NCBI GenBank assembly: GCA_948470475.1 | Contig: OX419345.1 | Coordinates: 12,622,117 to 12,686,116, forward strand | DNA from: Galaxea fascicularis | Lineage: Eukaryota; Cnidaria; Anthozoa; Scleractinia; Euphylliidae | DNA: 64,000 bases | Direction of reading: 5' to 3' | In this document: positions 58,301 to 64,000 of the stretch, piece after piece | How the letters are laid out: each line of letters begins with the position of its first letter | How positions within the stretch are numbered: the stretch's first letter is position 1 | Made by a program: the position numbers and the translations under genes | The notes under the pieces: generated by a model | What the model saw: only the letters and a program-made list of their open reading frames with translations | Databases searched by the model: none | What the model was told of the DNA's origin: nothing

Positions 58301-61300
58301 ACTTGGTTAATAAGATCTCCATGTACCTTCTTTCCCTTCTTGGTAGGTTTTATCTTTACTTTCGCTCTCTCATAGAATGTCTGTCTGACACACTGGCGAA
58401 CTAAGGGATCTCTAGCAATCTGAATGGCCACCATATGGCGCGCAGCTTCCAGAACTTGACTCACAGATGAGAAGGTGCTAATGGGGCAACAAAAAATTGC
58501 AGAGTACATATTAAATTGATTATCGGTAAACAGTCAACCTAATTCCCTCAGAGTAGAGAAATTAGCAAAGATCTACAATCAACAAAATTACATACAGTGA
58601 AAACTCTGTTAAACAACCATCCAATATGCTGAGTCCAGGTGATCGTTTACAGGAGGTGGTCGCTTACAAGGTCGGGCCACAGGGGTTCTCAATTATTGGG
58701 TAATGCGTATAAAATTATGGTAATATTATTTTAAATGCCTTATTGATATGGTCAGTTTATTTCGGGAACAACTTCCGGTAGCTCCGACTGCGAGATTTAC
58801 ATCTGCTGTAATAATATGGCGATATGTTAGTAATAATTTTTTTAATTTCCCTGGCCCAAAAGATACATAAGGTTGTGTGTCGAGTAGCTGCCGACAGGAG
58901 GTTAAAAGCAAAAGACAATTTTAAAAAGTCCTCCCCTAAAAGTGGCCACAGTCACTTGCAAGAGGTGGTTGCTTACGAGAGGTTCACTCTGCAGTGATTT
59001 GCCTAGGAAACTTTTAGTATTAATTTTTTTGGAAGAGTGGTCACTTATGAAAGTTGATCACAAAGGGAGGTTCGACTTTAGGAAGACTGACAAAAAAAAC
59101 TATGGTTATAAAAGATATCATAAGTGTCTGTGCCCCTGAAAACCAACTAAAAACAGAGTGATCATATAGCAAATTGCAATAACCAAAGTCATCCATGCAC
59201 ATCCACTGTAACTAGAGAACCAGACCAGGAACACTGTATTCACAATTAATGGTAAAGTTTTAAGCAGAAAGGCAATAACTTTTCACAAGCAGGCAAACGT
59301 TTGGATTTAACTTATGTATCACCAAAAAATACCTTGATGTACTCATGGCTCATGTGCACATGTACACATGTACTACAACGAACCACTCCTTACCTACTGA
59401 GGTAATGCTCAGCCGTGTCCTCTGGCTCAACAGGATGCTGTTGGGTCTCATGCCTTTGATAGTTGTCACGCAAATTTTCGCCAAACTGATCAGGTGTCAA
59501 ACCAAATTTTCTAGCCAAACCACTAACGCCTTGAAGGTAAACAAAGTATAGAGTCATAAAAGAACAAACCATGTTTACAATATAATAGAATCAAATTTAT
59601 TATAATAACCATCAAGACAGATCAAACGTCACATGTTTACCTGCTTGTCTACAAATAGTATAAAGATCACGTTTTGCTGGCATTTTCTGTTTATGTGGAG
59701 TAGATTCGTTTCCTATGCCATCAGCAGCATCTTCAGACTGCTTCTTTTTTCTTTTAGCTTCCCACATGGCAGGGATGTCATTTCTGTAGTACAACATAAA
59801 ATGACTGTACACATCTTTGAGCTGTTCCATTGTCTCCACTCTATCTAACCTACAAAACAAAATTAAAGAATACAACTGTTAAGGTGACTTACTTGAACCA
59901 CTGCGTATCCTCACTTTGTAAATTTATTTAGACCATAATTGCAGACATAAAAGACACTGCGGGTTTTTCTGAGGCTACATAATAATGTGGCAAAGAAATA
60001 GAATTGTTGTATAGCTGGCGTTTTTCCCGCTACAGCATGCTTACTCATTGGCTAGTTCATGGTCACATGACATCTAACAATGAAACTGTTTACCGCCAAA
60101 TGCCATGAGCAGGCAACATTGCGAAAACTATGATGTCAAATGGGAAACAGTTCACTGTTACCCGCGAAATGTTGACCGCTGTTGCACGTGATCAGAATGG
60201 GCAGTTGAAGGTGGGCTGATGTCGCTGGAATCTCAGCCCCTTTTTTCAATATTTGCTTTTGTTTTTGTTTTCCACCGGTTTGAGCCATTTGTTTTGCCAT
60301 GAGATTCTCGGGCAACAAAATTCACTGTTCCCCAAGGGACAAGTAATTAAGTGTTAAATGTTACATATCATTTCCTCCTCAACCACAGAAATAACCGTTA
60401 CTTCAGAAAATGCCACTCCAGGATACACTGTATCTACAAATAATCTGAAGAACGTTTGTTGTTCTTTCAGACATTCTGAAATATGAATCATTGAAATTAC
60501 AATCTGCTTTCATGCATTTTTAAGCCTGGATTATGTATTGTCCCATGATTCACAAACAATTTCAAGACCCTTTACAGCAACACTGTGAGTTTAAAAGTAT
60601 AAAATTTTTATGCTGTTTCCTTGCCAGTAGTAAATTTCCAAAGTTAAAGGTAGCTCCTGTTAAGGTGATTCCTCTGTTTTGCACTGCACATCCCTACTGC
60701 CCATAACATCGGCAACATCCAAAATGACCAAACTGGCGGAAGATTTTATTGTCGGTCCGGATTCTAAGGATAAACAAGCTCGTTTTTGCAAGAAAAAGGC
60801 TGAATCGATCTCTAGTTATATCAAACAGCTTGAAAAAGGAGTGGCCCGCTTATAGTTTGAATTTAGCTTATACTATTCAAGAAAGAAAACGATGTTAGCG
60901 TGGCATTTTCACTGCCCGAGAGATGAGTTGTGGAATTGCGAGTCTGTGCAAATTTCCTTGATAAAAGTTGCAAGACGGGTAAAATGCCTTTTAGGCTTTC
61001 CGACTGAACAGATGAGACAATCCCTACATGTACATGTGCATAATCTCGACCTAGTCTTCTCTCAGCCGTAAAGCTTTTCAAACAAGATTTTCCCGCTTTG
61101 AGAATCACTAACTCGGCAATAAGCATGGTCACCCCCACTTTTTAATGAATGAATTTAATTGACACAAGGTTAACTACAATATATTCTCGAAACTTTAAAA
61201 TTCTGCCTTAAAATATTTTGATTTTAATGCTGTAAAGAACATGTCTAGTCAGGTAGTCCTAGGTATATGCGCACACCTCGAATTCTTAATTTTGTTTCAT

Positions 61301-63426
61301 AATAATTAACTCCTGTTTAACTGAGATGGTTTGTAACGTAAGTTCAGGGTCTGTTTTGTTGAACTTCTCTGATACGTTAACCCAAGAAGTGCTCTTTTTA
61401 GAAATTCTAGTGCCCCTTTCTGCCAACTAATATTAAGTAATGAGAACCTCATTGGTCACTAAGTCATTATCAAGGTCATCTCTGTTGTGCAAAAACAAGC
61501 TCGGTGACCCCCAACTTTATATTGCATTTTGTTAAAGCAGATAACACGATTACCAACTGGAAGAAGTTTGAGAAATTTTTTAATACTCCCTCTTTTTCGG
61601 TGGAATCACCTTTAACACTAGGTTTCAATAATATTTACACCTCAAGCAAGAACCGAAGTCACTAAGAAAGACACCCAGCATGAAAATACATGTAGGTATG
61701 ATCCACATTAAAGTTAATCACGTGTTAATAACATCCCTCTCAGACATCTTTTTTTTCGGCCTACTTCACGGACTATTGGTTTCATTCTGCGGTTCAAAAA
61801 TTCTGGTCAGGTGAAACATTTTTGCTGCTCTGCATTTCTAAATACTGACCATGTGATGCCAAACTTTCTGCTTACATTAAATTTCATTGGCAAATTTTTT
61901 AAAAAACGGGCTTGGGCTAGTAAATTTTGAGAACCACATGCTACTGGGCTACTTGTAATAGTAGAGGTTTTGCAGATAGTCTTGATGAAGAGAAATTGAA
62001 CTGGTTTTGAGTTGACTTGATCCCAAAAAAGAAATAAAGCTTGGTAATCACAATATTGGTCTTGAGAGGCGATAAAAAGTTGGATGTAGGTAGAGCACAG
62101 GACTAAGAGAATCTGCCTTTAAAATGTAAACTTGCAACAAACGGTAGAGGTGACATTCAAACCAATACATGTGTATCTTAAAGTAGAACACAGAGCTTTA
62201 CATACAGTGTCTCAATTACCTGTCAATATCCTCAGGCTGCAAAATCCTTGTGTCATCATCAAGAGGTTTGTCACCACTCTCTTGAATCTTATTAAATTGA
62301 TAATCTTGCATCTCTTGAAACAGACGATGAAGGTTCTCCTTACGACTGCGCAGTTGGCACCACTAACACAACCAAATAATAGAAATTAGAAAATATACCA
62401 CATGTATAATACAGCACAAACATTCAAGAACAATCTAATGAAGGTTACAGCATACCATACTTTGATCACTTATCATCAGATTTTACACATGTACATGTAC
62501 AGTCTATGTGCCCTCAAGAGTTTTTGGTGGGCTTGTATTTGGAGGGAAGGAGGGATATAAGCAGAATAAAAAAACAACATTTTTCCATACACTGAAAACT
62601 ACGTTCAAACATTCAACTTACAGTACAATGCTTTCTTTAATGGTATTTTGTAACTAACAAGATAGTAAACAATATGTAGTGAGCGTCTTTCCCGTTACAG
62701 CGAGCCCATTCATTGGCTAATTCATGGTCACATGACATCTAACATTGAAACTGTTTACCGCCAAATGCCAAGAGCGGGCAACATTGTGAAAACTGACGTC
62801 AAACGGGAAACAGTTTACTGTTACCCACGAAATGTTGACTGCTGTTGCGCGTGATCAGAGCCTGCAGTTGAAGGTGCCCTGAAATTGTTGTTGCTGGAAT
62901 CTCGGTACGTTTTTCAAAAATTAATTTGCTTTAGTTTTTGTTTTCCACTGGTTTGATCCATTTGTTTTGCTATATGACAAATCCCTTAATGACTGGTCCC
63001 TTGAGAATCAGTGAATTTTGTTTCCCTCAACATTGTCTCGGGAAACATTGAGATTCTTGGGAAACAAAATTCACTGTTCCCCTCGAGACCAGTCATTAAG
63101 TGTTAATTGTTATCGTTCTGAACTCTACTTGTTCCGACTGCTCTGTGGACATGTTTTTATTAAGACACCAAGTCAAAGAAGGGGTGGGGGAACTTGGCTG
63201 AACTTAGCTTGGCTCCTTCATGTGATAGTAGCAAAGTTGATAAGTGACTTTGGTGATAATGTCTTTGGATGAAACAAGCAACTGTTGGCCTCTTCACACA
63301 GAAGAAATCAAACTTAGTTTGACCCATGCAACTCACCTTTTCATCCCATGCCCACACTTTCCACAAATCATCAATGTTAAGTTCAGGATCAATGTACTCT
63401 TTTCTGTAGTTTGCAATAAATGGAAC
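36925..63426 (-). CDS. SUPT6H: Transcription elongation factor / histone chaperone SPT6, 3' 21 exons (5' end outside window)
   Basis: SPT6 travels with RNA polymerase II, reassembles nucleosomes behind it and binds the phosphorylated Rpb1 linker through its tandem SH2 domain; it acts in the nucleus. Exons, 5' to 3' on the minus strand: 63426-63337, 62362-62220, 59849-59641, 59529-59394, 58477-58327, 57845-57691, 57601-57559, 53556-53413, 51985-51731, 51099-50887, 50202-50065, 48450-48283, 47630-47403, 47064-46657, 46478-46338, 45460-45354, 45005-44917, 44255-44140, 43762-43640, 38640-38292, 37391-36925. Every intron has GT-AG ends and all phases close, giving 3,873 nt (1,290 codons plus stop). 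The protein aligns by eye along its length with animal SPT6: HtH, YqgF, HhH, DLD, S1, tandem SH2. The acidic N-terminal part must lie past 64000. The C-terminal tail is shorter than in vertebrates. Introns of up to 5 kb carry many transposon remnants. Confidence 0.96.
37858..38055 (+). pseudogene. LINE reverse transcriptase fragment in the last SUPT6H intron
   Basis: Plus strand, antisense to SUPT6H: KMYADDA, then one frame off CLNIDLENI, a stop, [20 protein letters not shown]. This is the YADD region and the following WxxxNxLxLNxxKTExM block of non-LTR RTs. A frameshift and a stop mark it dead. Confidence 0.75.
38292..38640 (-). CDS. SUPT6H: SUPT6H exon: C-terminal SH2
   Basis: 349 nt, phase 0 in and 1 out. 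It encodes [20 protein letters not shown], the lysine-rich helix, then [20 protein letters not shown] and [20 protein letters not shown], ending FRDPIPG. This is the second SH2 of the tandem that contacts the Pol II linker. Confidence 0.96.
38930..39107. mobile_element. 178-bp palindromic MITE with TA target duplication
   Basis: CACCTTATTCCAAAATGGC...GCCATTTTGGAATAAGGTG, flanked by TA on both sides, in a SUPT6H intron. Arms of about 75 bp. Same size class and target as 654-824 and 45150-45319 but a different sequence. Confidence 0.82.
39308..41840 (+). mobile_element. 2.5-kb inverted-repeat element carrying gene-like exons
   Basis: The left end CAGCGGCCATCCCAGGGGGT..GACCCCGGGGA recurs inverted at about 41790-41835 (GGGGTCAACCCCTCGGGATGGCCGCTGATAA). 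Between them lie spliced, coding-like blocks (39798-40683) but no recognised transposase. No target duplication is evident. It lies antisense inside a SUPT6H intron. Confidence 0.55.
39798..40683 (+). pseudogene. Exon-like blocks of an unknown zinc-binding protein, antisense in SUPT6H intron
   Basis: Block 1 (about 39803-40002) follows CTTCAG and ends MRKE|GTATGC; it has an in-frame stop in the best frame. Block 2 (40141-40490) follows CTATGCAG and reads [57 protein letters not shown] then VHTWVEHV...[14 protein letters not shown]. Block 3 near 40604-40680 is acidic. CxxCxxxC plus a homeodomain-like LADNxxLPVxxVxxWVEH recalls uncharacterised repeat-associated proteins of corals. Function unknown. 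Confidence 0.45.
41857..42629. mobile_element. 773-bp MITE with CAGGGTCCGA ends
   Basis: CAGGGTCCGAAATTAAC at the left and GTCGGACCCTG at the right, with TTTAT on both sides (41852-41856, 42630-42634). The flanks inside repeat TTGGCGAC/GTCGCCAA. The CAGGG start recalls hAT, but a 5-bp duplication does not fit hAT (8 bp), so the superfamily is open. Confidence 0.75.
43386..43500. repeat. Small inverted repeat, TTCACCGG...CCGGTGAA
   Basis: TTCACCGGATTAGGTCGGTCC... and ...GGATCTCCCAGCCGGTGAA form imperfect ends around a GC-rich CTCGGCCTGCGGCCTCGAG core. Probably a short MITE in the SUPT6H intron. Confidence 0.55.
43640..43762 (-). CDS. SUPT6H: SUPT6H exon: N-terminal SH2, second half
   Basis: 41 codons. 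It encodes [20 protein letters not shown] and [20 protein letters not shown], almost identical to vertebrate SPT6. A 5-kb intron full of repeats follows. Confidence 0.96.
44140..44255 (-). CDS. SUPT6H: SUPT6H exon: start of N-terminal SH2
   Basis: 116 nt, phase 1 in and 0 out. It encodes [20 protein letters not shown] then CVVRPSSK. The arginine of VVRPSS corresponds to the phosphate-binding arginine of the first SH2 of the SPT6 tandem. Confidence 0.95.
44917..45005 (-). CDS. SUPT6H: SUPT6H exon: charged linker before tandem SH2
   Basis: 89 nt, phase 2 in and 1 out. It encodes [20 protein letters not shown] and a lysine-rich end, corresponding to [20 protein letters not shown] of vertebrates. 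Confidence 0.9.
45150..45319. mobile_element. 170-bp near-perfect palindromic MITE, TA target duplication
   Basis: GGCCATTTCCGAGTTCATGT...GTGCGAAGTTTTTGT pairs with ACAAAAACTTCGCAC...ACATGAACTCAGAAATGGCC; arms of about 70 bp with two or three differences, TA on both sides. It sits in the 348-bp SUPT6H intron between the S1 and linker exons and makes up half of it. Confidence 0.88.
45354..45460 (-). CDS. SUPT6H: SUPT6H exon: S1 domain end
   Basis: 107 nt, phase 0 in and 2 out. It encodes [20 protein letters not shown] and [11 protein letters not shown], matching [28 protein letters not shown]. Confidence 0.94.
45955..46090 (+). repeat. Penelope-like element end with hammerhead-like motif
   Basis: 46003-46030 reads CTGACGA, stem GGGC/GCTC with TAAC loop, GAAAC, GTC, followed by AGCTTTTAGAATCCCTGTAC and GGTTGTCAATTTATATTTATCAAC, as in terminal repeats of Penelope-like elements of animals. 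No RT is attached here. Confidence 0.6.
46338..46478 (-). CDS. SUPT6H: SUPT6H exon: S1 domain
   Basis: 47 codons. It encodes [20 protein letters not shown] and [17 protein letters not shown], the S1 RNA-binding barrel of SPT6. Confidence 0.95.
46657..47064 (-). CDS. SUPT6H: SUPT6H exon: death-like domain (DLD) and start of S1
   Basis: 136 codons. It encodes [39 protein letters not shown], then [16 protein letters not shown] (first S1 strands) and [18 protein letters not shown]. Confidence 0.96.
47403..47630 (-). CDS. SUPT6H: SUPT6H exon: HhH domain, second part
   Basis: 76 codons. It encodes [28 protein letters not shown] and [20 protein letters not shown], close to invariant among animals. 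Confidence 0.96.
48283..48450 (-). CDS. SUPT6H: SUPT6H exon: HhH domain, first part
   Basis: 56 codons, beginning [12 protein letters not shown]. It contains [20 protein letters not shown] and the hairpin [15 protein letters not shown], typical of the SPT6/Tex helix-hairpin-helix DNA-binding fold. Confidence 0.95.
48485..48649. mobile_element. 165-bp foldback MITE
   Basis: TTTACATGACGTCACGGCGG...CATGTTGG pairs imperfectly with CCAATATGGCCGCTGGTCAC...GTGAAAATG. A second GGCGGCCATATTGGTGTACC repeats the left arm sequence 39 nt on. In a SUPT6H intron. Confidence 0.6.
48650..50060. other. SUPT6H intron sequence, no exon recognised
   Basis: Contains low-complexity AACGCTAACGCTAACACCAACGCCACG-type repeats at about 49262-49310. 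No coding exon of SPT6 is missing here. Confidence 0.5.
50065..50202 (-). CDS. SUPT6H: SUPT6H exon: YqgF domain end
   Basis: 46 codons. It encodes [20 protein letters not shown] then [10 protein letters not shown] and ends RLHPFQ, matching [27 protein letters not shown] of vertebrate SPT6. Confidence 0.94.
50887..51099 (-). CDS. SUPT6H: SUPT6H exon: YqgF domain middle
   Basis: 71 codons. It encodes [20 protein letters not shown] and the [20 protein letters not shown] strand-helix unit, ending FMSSPRSE. It matches SPT6 [21 protein letters not shown]. Confidence 0.93.
51731..51985 (-). CDS. SUPT6H: SUPT6H exon: start of YqgF/RNase H-like domain
   Basis: 85 codons. It begins [19 protein letters not shown] (vertebrate ACSRKLYNWLRVAPYRPDQ) and runs into [20 protein letters not shown], the first strands of the YqgF-like domain. 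An AG 16 nt further downstream is a rival acceptor; the chosen one keeps phase 0 and the conserved residues. Confidence 0.9.
52215..52905 (-). pseudogene. Penelope-like element reverse transcriptase fragment
   Basis: Minus strand, in pieces: [18 protein letters not shown] (RT motif with IDD), [50 protein letters not shown], and [18 protein letters not shown]. These are characteristic blocks of Penelope RT thumb and downstream region. Several stops and frameshifts; the GIY-YIG endonuclease is not seen. Sense-oriented within a SUPT6H intron. Confidence 0.8.
53413..53556 (-). CDS. SUPT6H: SUPT6H exon: [15 protein letters not shown]
   Basis: 48 codons, phase 0. It encodes [15 protein letters not shown] and the helix [20 protein letters not shown] that leads into the RNase H-like domain. 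Confidence 0.94.
53715..53815. repeat. Short tandem duplication at the 3' end of a LINE
   Basis: CATCTATCTAATTCAAAGTCCG(T/C)TTCTT occurs at about 53750 and 53800, with ACCTAGAT before and between. The repeated 3' tail follows the last codons of the minus-strand element. Confidence 0.7.
53782..55303 (-). pseudogene. R2/NeSL-type LINE: RT end, zinc finger and restriction-like endonuclease
   Basis: Minus strand frame 55401-54361 carries [20 protein letters not shown] (RT motif), CWYTDDASG (catalytic DD) and, at the end, [18 protein letters not shown], a CCHC-type finger. After a frameshift at about 54375 the next frame has [15 protein letters not shown] and [16 protein letters not shown] (PD...D-type nuclease core), and after another near 54075 [20 protein letters not shown]. 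Order RT, zinc finger, endonuclease fits R2/R4/NeSL-class elements. The 5' part is lost at the (TTA)n tract. Confidence 0.82.
55304..55367 (+). repeat. (AAT)n microsatellite between two LINE fragments
   Basis: About 21 trinucleotide units. A minus-oriented LINE stops at its left and a plus-oriented LINE starts at its right. Confidence 0.95.
55368..56095 (+). pseudogene. R4/Dong-like LINE, C-terminal part with restriction-like endonuclease
   Basis: Plus strand: [40 protein letters not shown] (CCHC finger), [28 protein letters not shown], then one frame off [20 protein letters not shown] and [20 protein letters not shown] (PD...D nuclease core). 5'-truncated, frameshifted near 55680, followed by (AAT)n. 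TAA repeats on both sides match the target preference known for Dong elements of the R4 clade. Confidence 0.8.
56096..56124 (+). repeat. (AAT)n tail of the plus-strand LINE
   Basis: Nine or so AAT units right after the element's 3' sequence; either a templated tail or part of the target microsatellite. Confidence 0.9.
56125..57558. other. SUPT6H intron sequence, no exon recognised
   Basis: AT-rich; no coding or RNA feature that I can support. Confidence 0.45.
57559..57601 (-). CDS. SUPT6H: SUPT6H micro-exon: [12 protein letters not shown]
   Basis: Only 43 nt. It encodes [14 protein letters not shown], the conserved link to [10 protein letters not shown] in the next exon, 4 kb away. Acceptor CCAG, donor GTAAGT. 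Homology-blind gene prediction would easily miss it. Confidence 0.88.
57691..57845 (-). CDS. SUPT6H: SUPT6H exon: [13 protein letters not shown]
   Basis: 155 nt, phase 0 in and 2 out. It starts [20 protein letters not shown] and contains [16 protein letters not shown], matching SPT6 SFKYLKNKPVKEL...QFLKICLAEDEGLL. Confidence 0.92.
58327..58477 (-). CDS. SUPT6H: SUPT6H exon: [20 protein letters not shown]
   Basis: 151 nt, phase 2 in and 0 out. It encodes [20 protein letters not shown] and [19 protein letters not shown], the Tex-like core helix bundle of SPT6. Confidence 0.94.
58590..59085. repeat. Intron repeat with degenerate GTGGTCGCTTAC units
   Basis: Variants of GAGGTGGTCGCTTACAAG recur at about 58653, 58960 and 59037 in one orientation, with GTGAAAACTCTGTTAA near the start. 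Probably an old DNA-transposon copy; ends not defined. Confidence 0.45.
59394..59529 (-). CDS. SUPT6H: SUPT6H exon: [19 protein letters not shown]
   Basis: 136 nt. It encodes the signature [19 protein letters not shown] followed by [20 protein letters not shown], nearly invariant in animal SPT6. The donor AG|GTAAGG combines with the first base of the next exon to make a serine codon. Confidence 0.94.
59641..59849 (-). CDS. SUPT6H: SUPT6H exon: HtH region with basic/acidic linker
   Basis: 209 nt, phase 2 in and 1 out. It carries [19 protein letters not shown], a lysine/acid-rich linker, then [12 protein letters not shown], matching SPT6 DVYxHFLLYYGRDIP and RRDMYTICQSAG. The linker is the least conserved part. 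Confidence 0.93.
60013..60359 (+). repeat. Intron repeat, copy 1 (partner 62678-63111)
   Basis: About 345 bp with CATGGTCACATGACATCTAA, GTTTACCGCCAAATGCCA and AACATTCACTGTTCCCC-like blocks in the same order as the copy 2.7 kb away. Confidence 0.88.
60360..62219. other. SUPT6H intron sequence, no exon recognised
   Basis: Low-complexity AT-rich intron; conserved SPT6 sequence is continuous across the flanking exons. Confidence 0.5.
62220..62362 (-). CDS. SUPT6H: SUPT6H exon: HtH region
   Basis: 143 nt, phase 0 in and 2 out. It begins [11 protein letters not shown] and ends PEDIDR, matching the WTQLRIRKENL...DMERL segment of vertebrate SPT6. Acceptor GTGTTAG, donor GTAATT. Confidence 0.93.
62678..63111 (+). 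repeat. Intron repeat, copy 2, with extra foldback end
   Basis: Direct copy of 60013-60359 plus an additional segment. At its right, CCCTTAATGACTGGTCCCTT...GAATTTTGTTTCCC (62984-63026) is inverted at 63060-63103 (GGGAAACAAAATTCACTGTTCCCC...GACCAGTCATTAAG), forming a foldback that is absent from copy 1. Confidence 0.85.
63337..63426 (-). CDS. SUPT6H: SUPT6H exon: start of core, [11 protein letters not shown] segment
   Basis: Thirty codons, phase 0 at both ends, acceptor TTACAG and donor GTGAGT. It encodes the highly conserved [11 protein letters not shown]...[15 protein letters not shown] stretch at the start of the SPT6 core (near the helix-turn-helix region). No upstream exon is visible between here and base 64000. 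Confidence 0.95.
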
Positions 63427-63429
63427 CTG

Positions 63430-64000
63430 TAACATTGACAACTGCACAGTTTGCTTCACAGTACTATGAATACCTTGTCCAATGGACAAAAAATAGTGGC
63501 CTTACACATACATGTATAGCTACTTATACAACAACTGCCATTACCAGATGTTTGTTGAAAATTTCTCAGTACACCTGTATCAAGTAAAAATTGAAAATTT
63601 GGTTGCCAGTGACAAATTATTTTGCTTACATGTGTAAGTTTCATAGTTGGTGTCCTTTACTTTTCTTGCAGTGTAGATTTTAATAGTCCTATACCTGTAC
63701 ACATTACATATTTTACTGCTTGAGATTTCATAGATTTAGTGATACCATTTAGGTATTTTGAGGAGAAGAATCACTGGAAATCAATACCAAGTGTTTAGTT
63801 CGTACTGGGAAACCACACAGCACCTGCACAAATTGAATGTGCTACTAGCCTCTTTTAAACCACCACCCAATCAAGGCTAGTCATATAATGCATGATGTAA
63901 TATGATGCCTATTTTAACACCACGGAAGAAATTACAAAGTGATCCTAATAATTATCTACAAAATCTGGTGAAAATTTGGTTTTGAATACCTACAAAATGT
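63430..64000. other. SUPT6H intron sequence to the window edge
   Basis: No match to the next upstream SPT6 segment is seen; the preceding exon must lie beyond 64000. Confidence 0.55.

Overview
The window is eukaryotic and animal. It is AT-rich, holds a conserved gene split into many short exons with GT-AG introns, and is packed with transposable-element remnants of the kind seen in cnidarians: a BEL/Pao LTR element, CR1/L2-like LINEs, R2/R4-type LINEs, Penelope-like elements, Harbinger, piggyBac-like and Tc1/mariner-like MITEs. A stony coral or related anthozoan is my best guess, but this rests on repeat style and protein similarity from memory, not on a search.

Two host genes are clear. On the minus strand, 21 exons between 63426 and 36925 encode the last 1,290 residues of the transcription elongation factor and histone chaperone SPT6 (SUPT6H): HtH region, RNase H-like YqgF domain, HhH, death-like domain, S1 and tandem SH2, then a short Q/T-rich tail. 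All 21 exon junctions close in phase. The 5' part of the gene lies beyond base 64000. On the plus strand, 21496-22548 is a single-exon class A (rhodopsin-like) GPCR of 350 residues with unusual signature motifs (E for D2.50, YRY for DRY, HPxxY for NPxxY). It is probably preceded by a spliced 5' UTR.

Layout. 1-10 kb is a nest of repeats: a small TA-flanked MITE, a 1.1-kb foldback MITE with 9-bp target duplications carrying AGGTCA arrays, a decayed zinc-ribbon gene resembling the VLTF3-like proteins of large DNA viruses and Polintons, and a dead LINE invaded by both a Harbinger element and a TTAA-flanked element. 10.0-17.6 kb is a complete BEL/Pao retrotransposon with almost identical LTRs and 5-bp target duplications. 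17.6-24 kb holds the GPCR. 24-36 kb has no convincing host gene but contains several MITEs, a tRNA-like sequence, hammerhead-like motifs, and a tandem duplication in which one copy carries a piggyBac-like MITE and the other preserves the nearly empty site. 36.9-64 kb is SUPT6H, whose introns host a LINE fragment, a 2.5-kb inverted-repeat element with captured gene-like exons, Penelope and R4-like remnants, and MITEs.

The SPT6 and GPCR genes have no evident functional link. The rest of the story is transposon insertion, nesting and decay around them.
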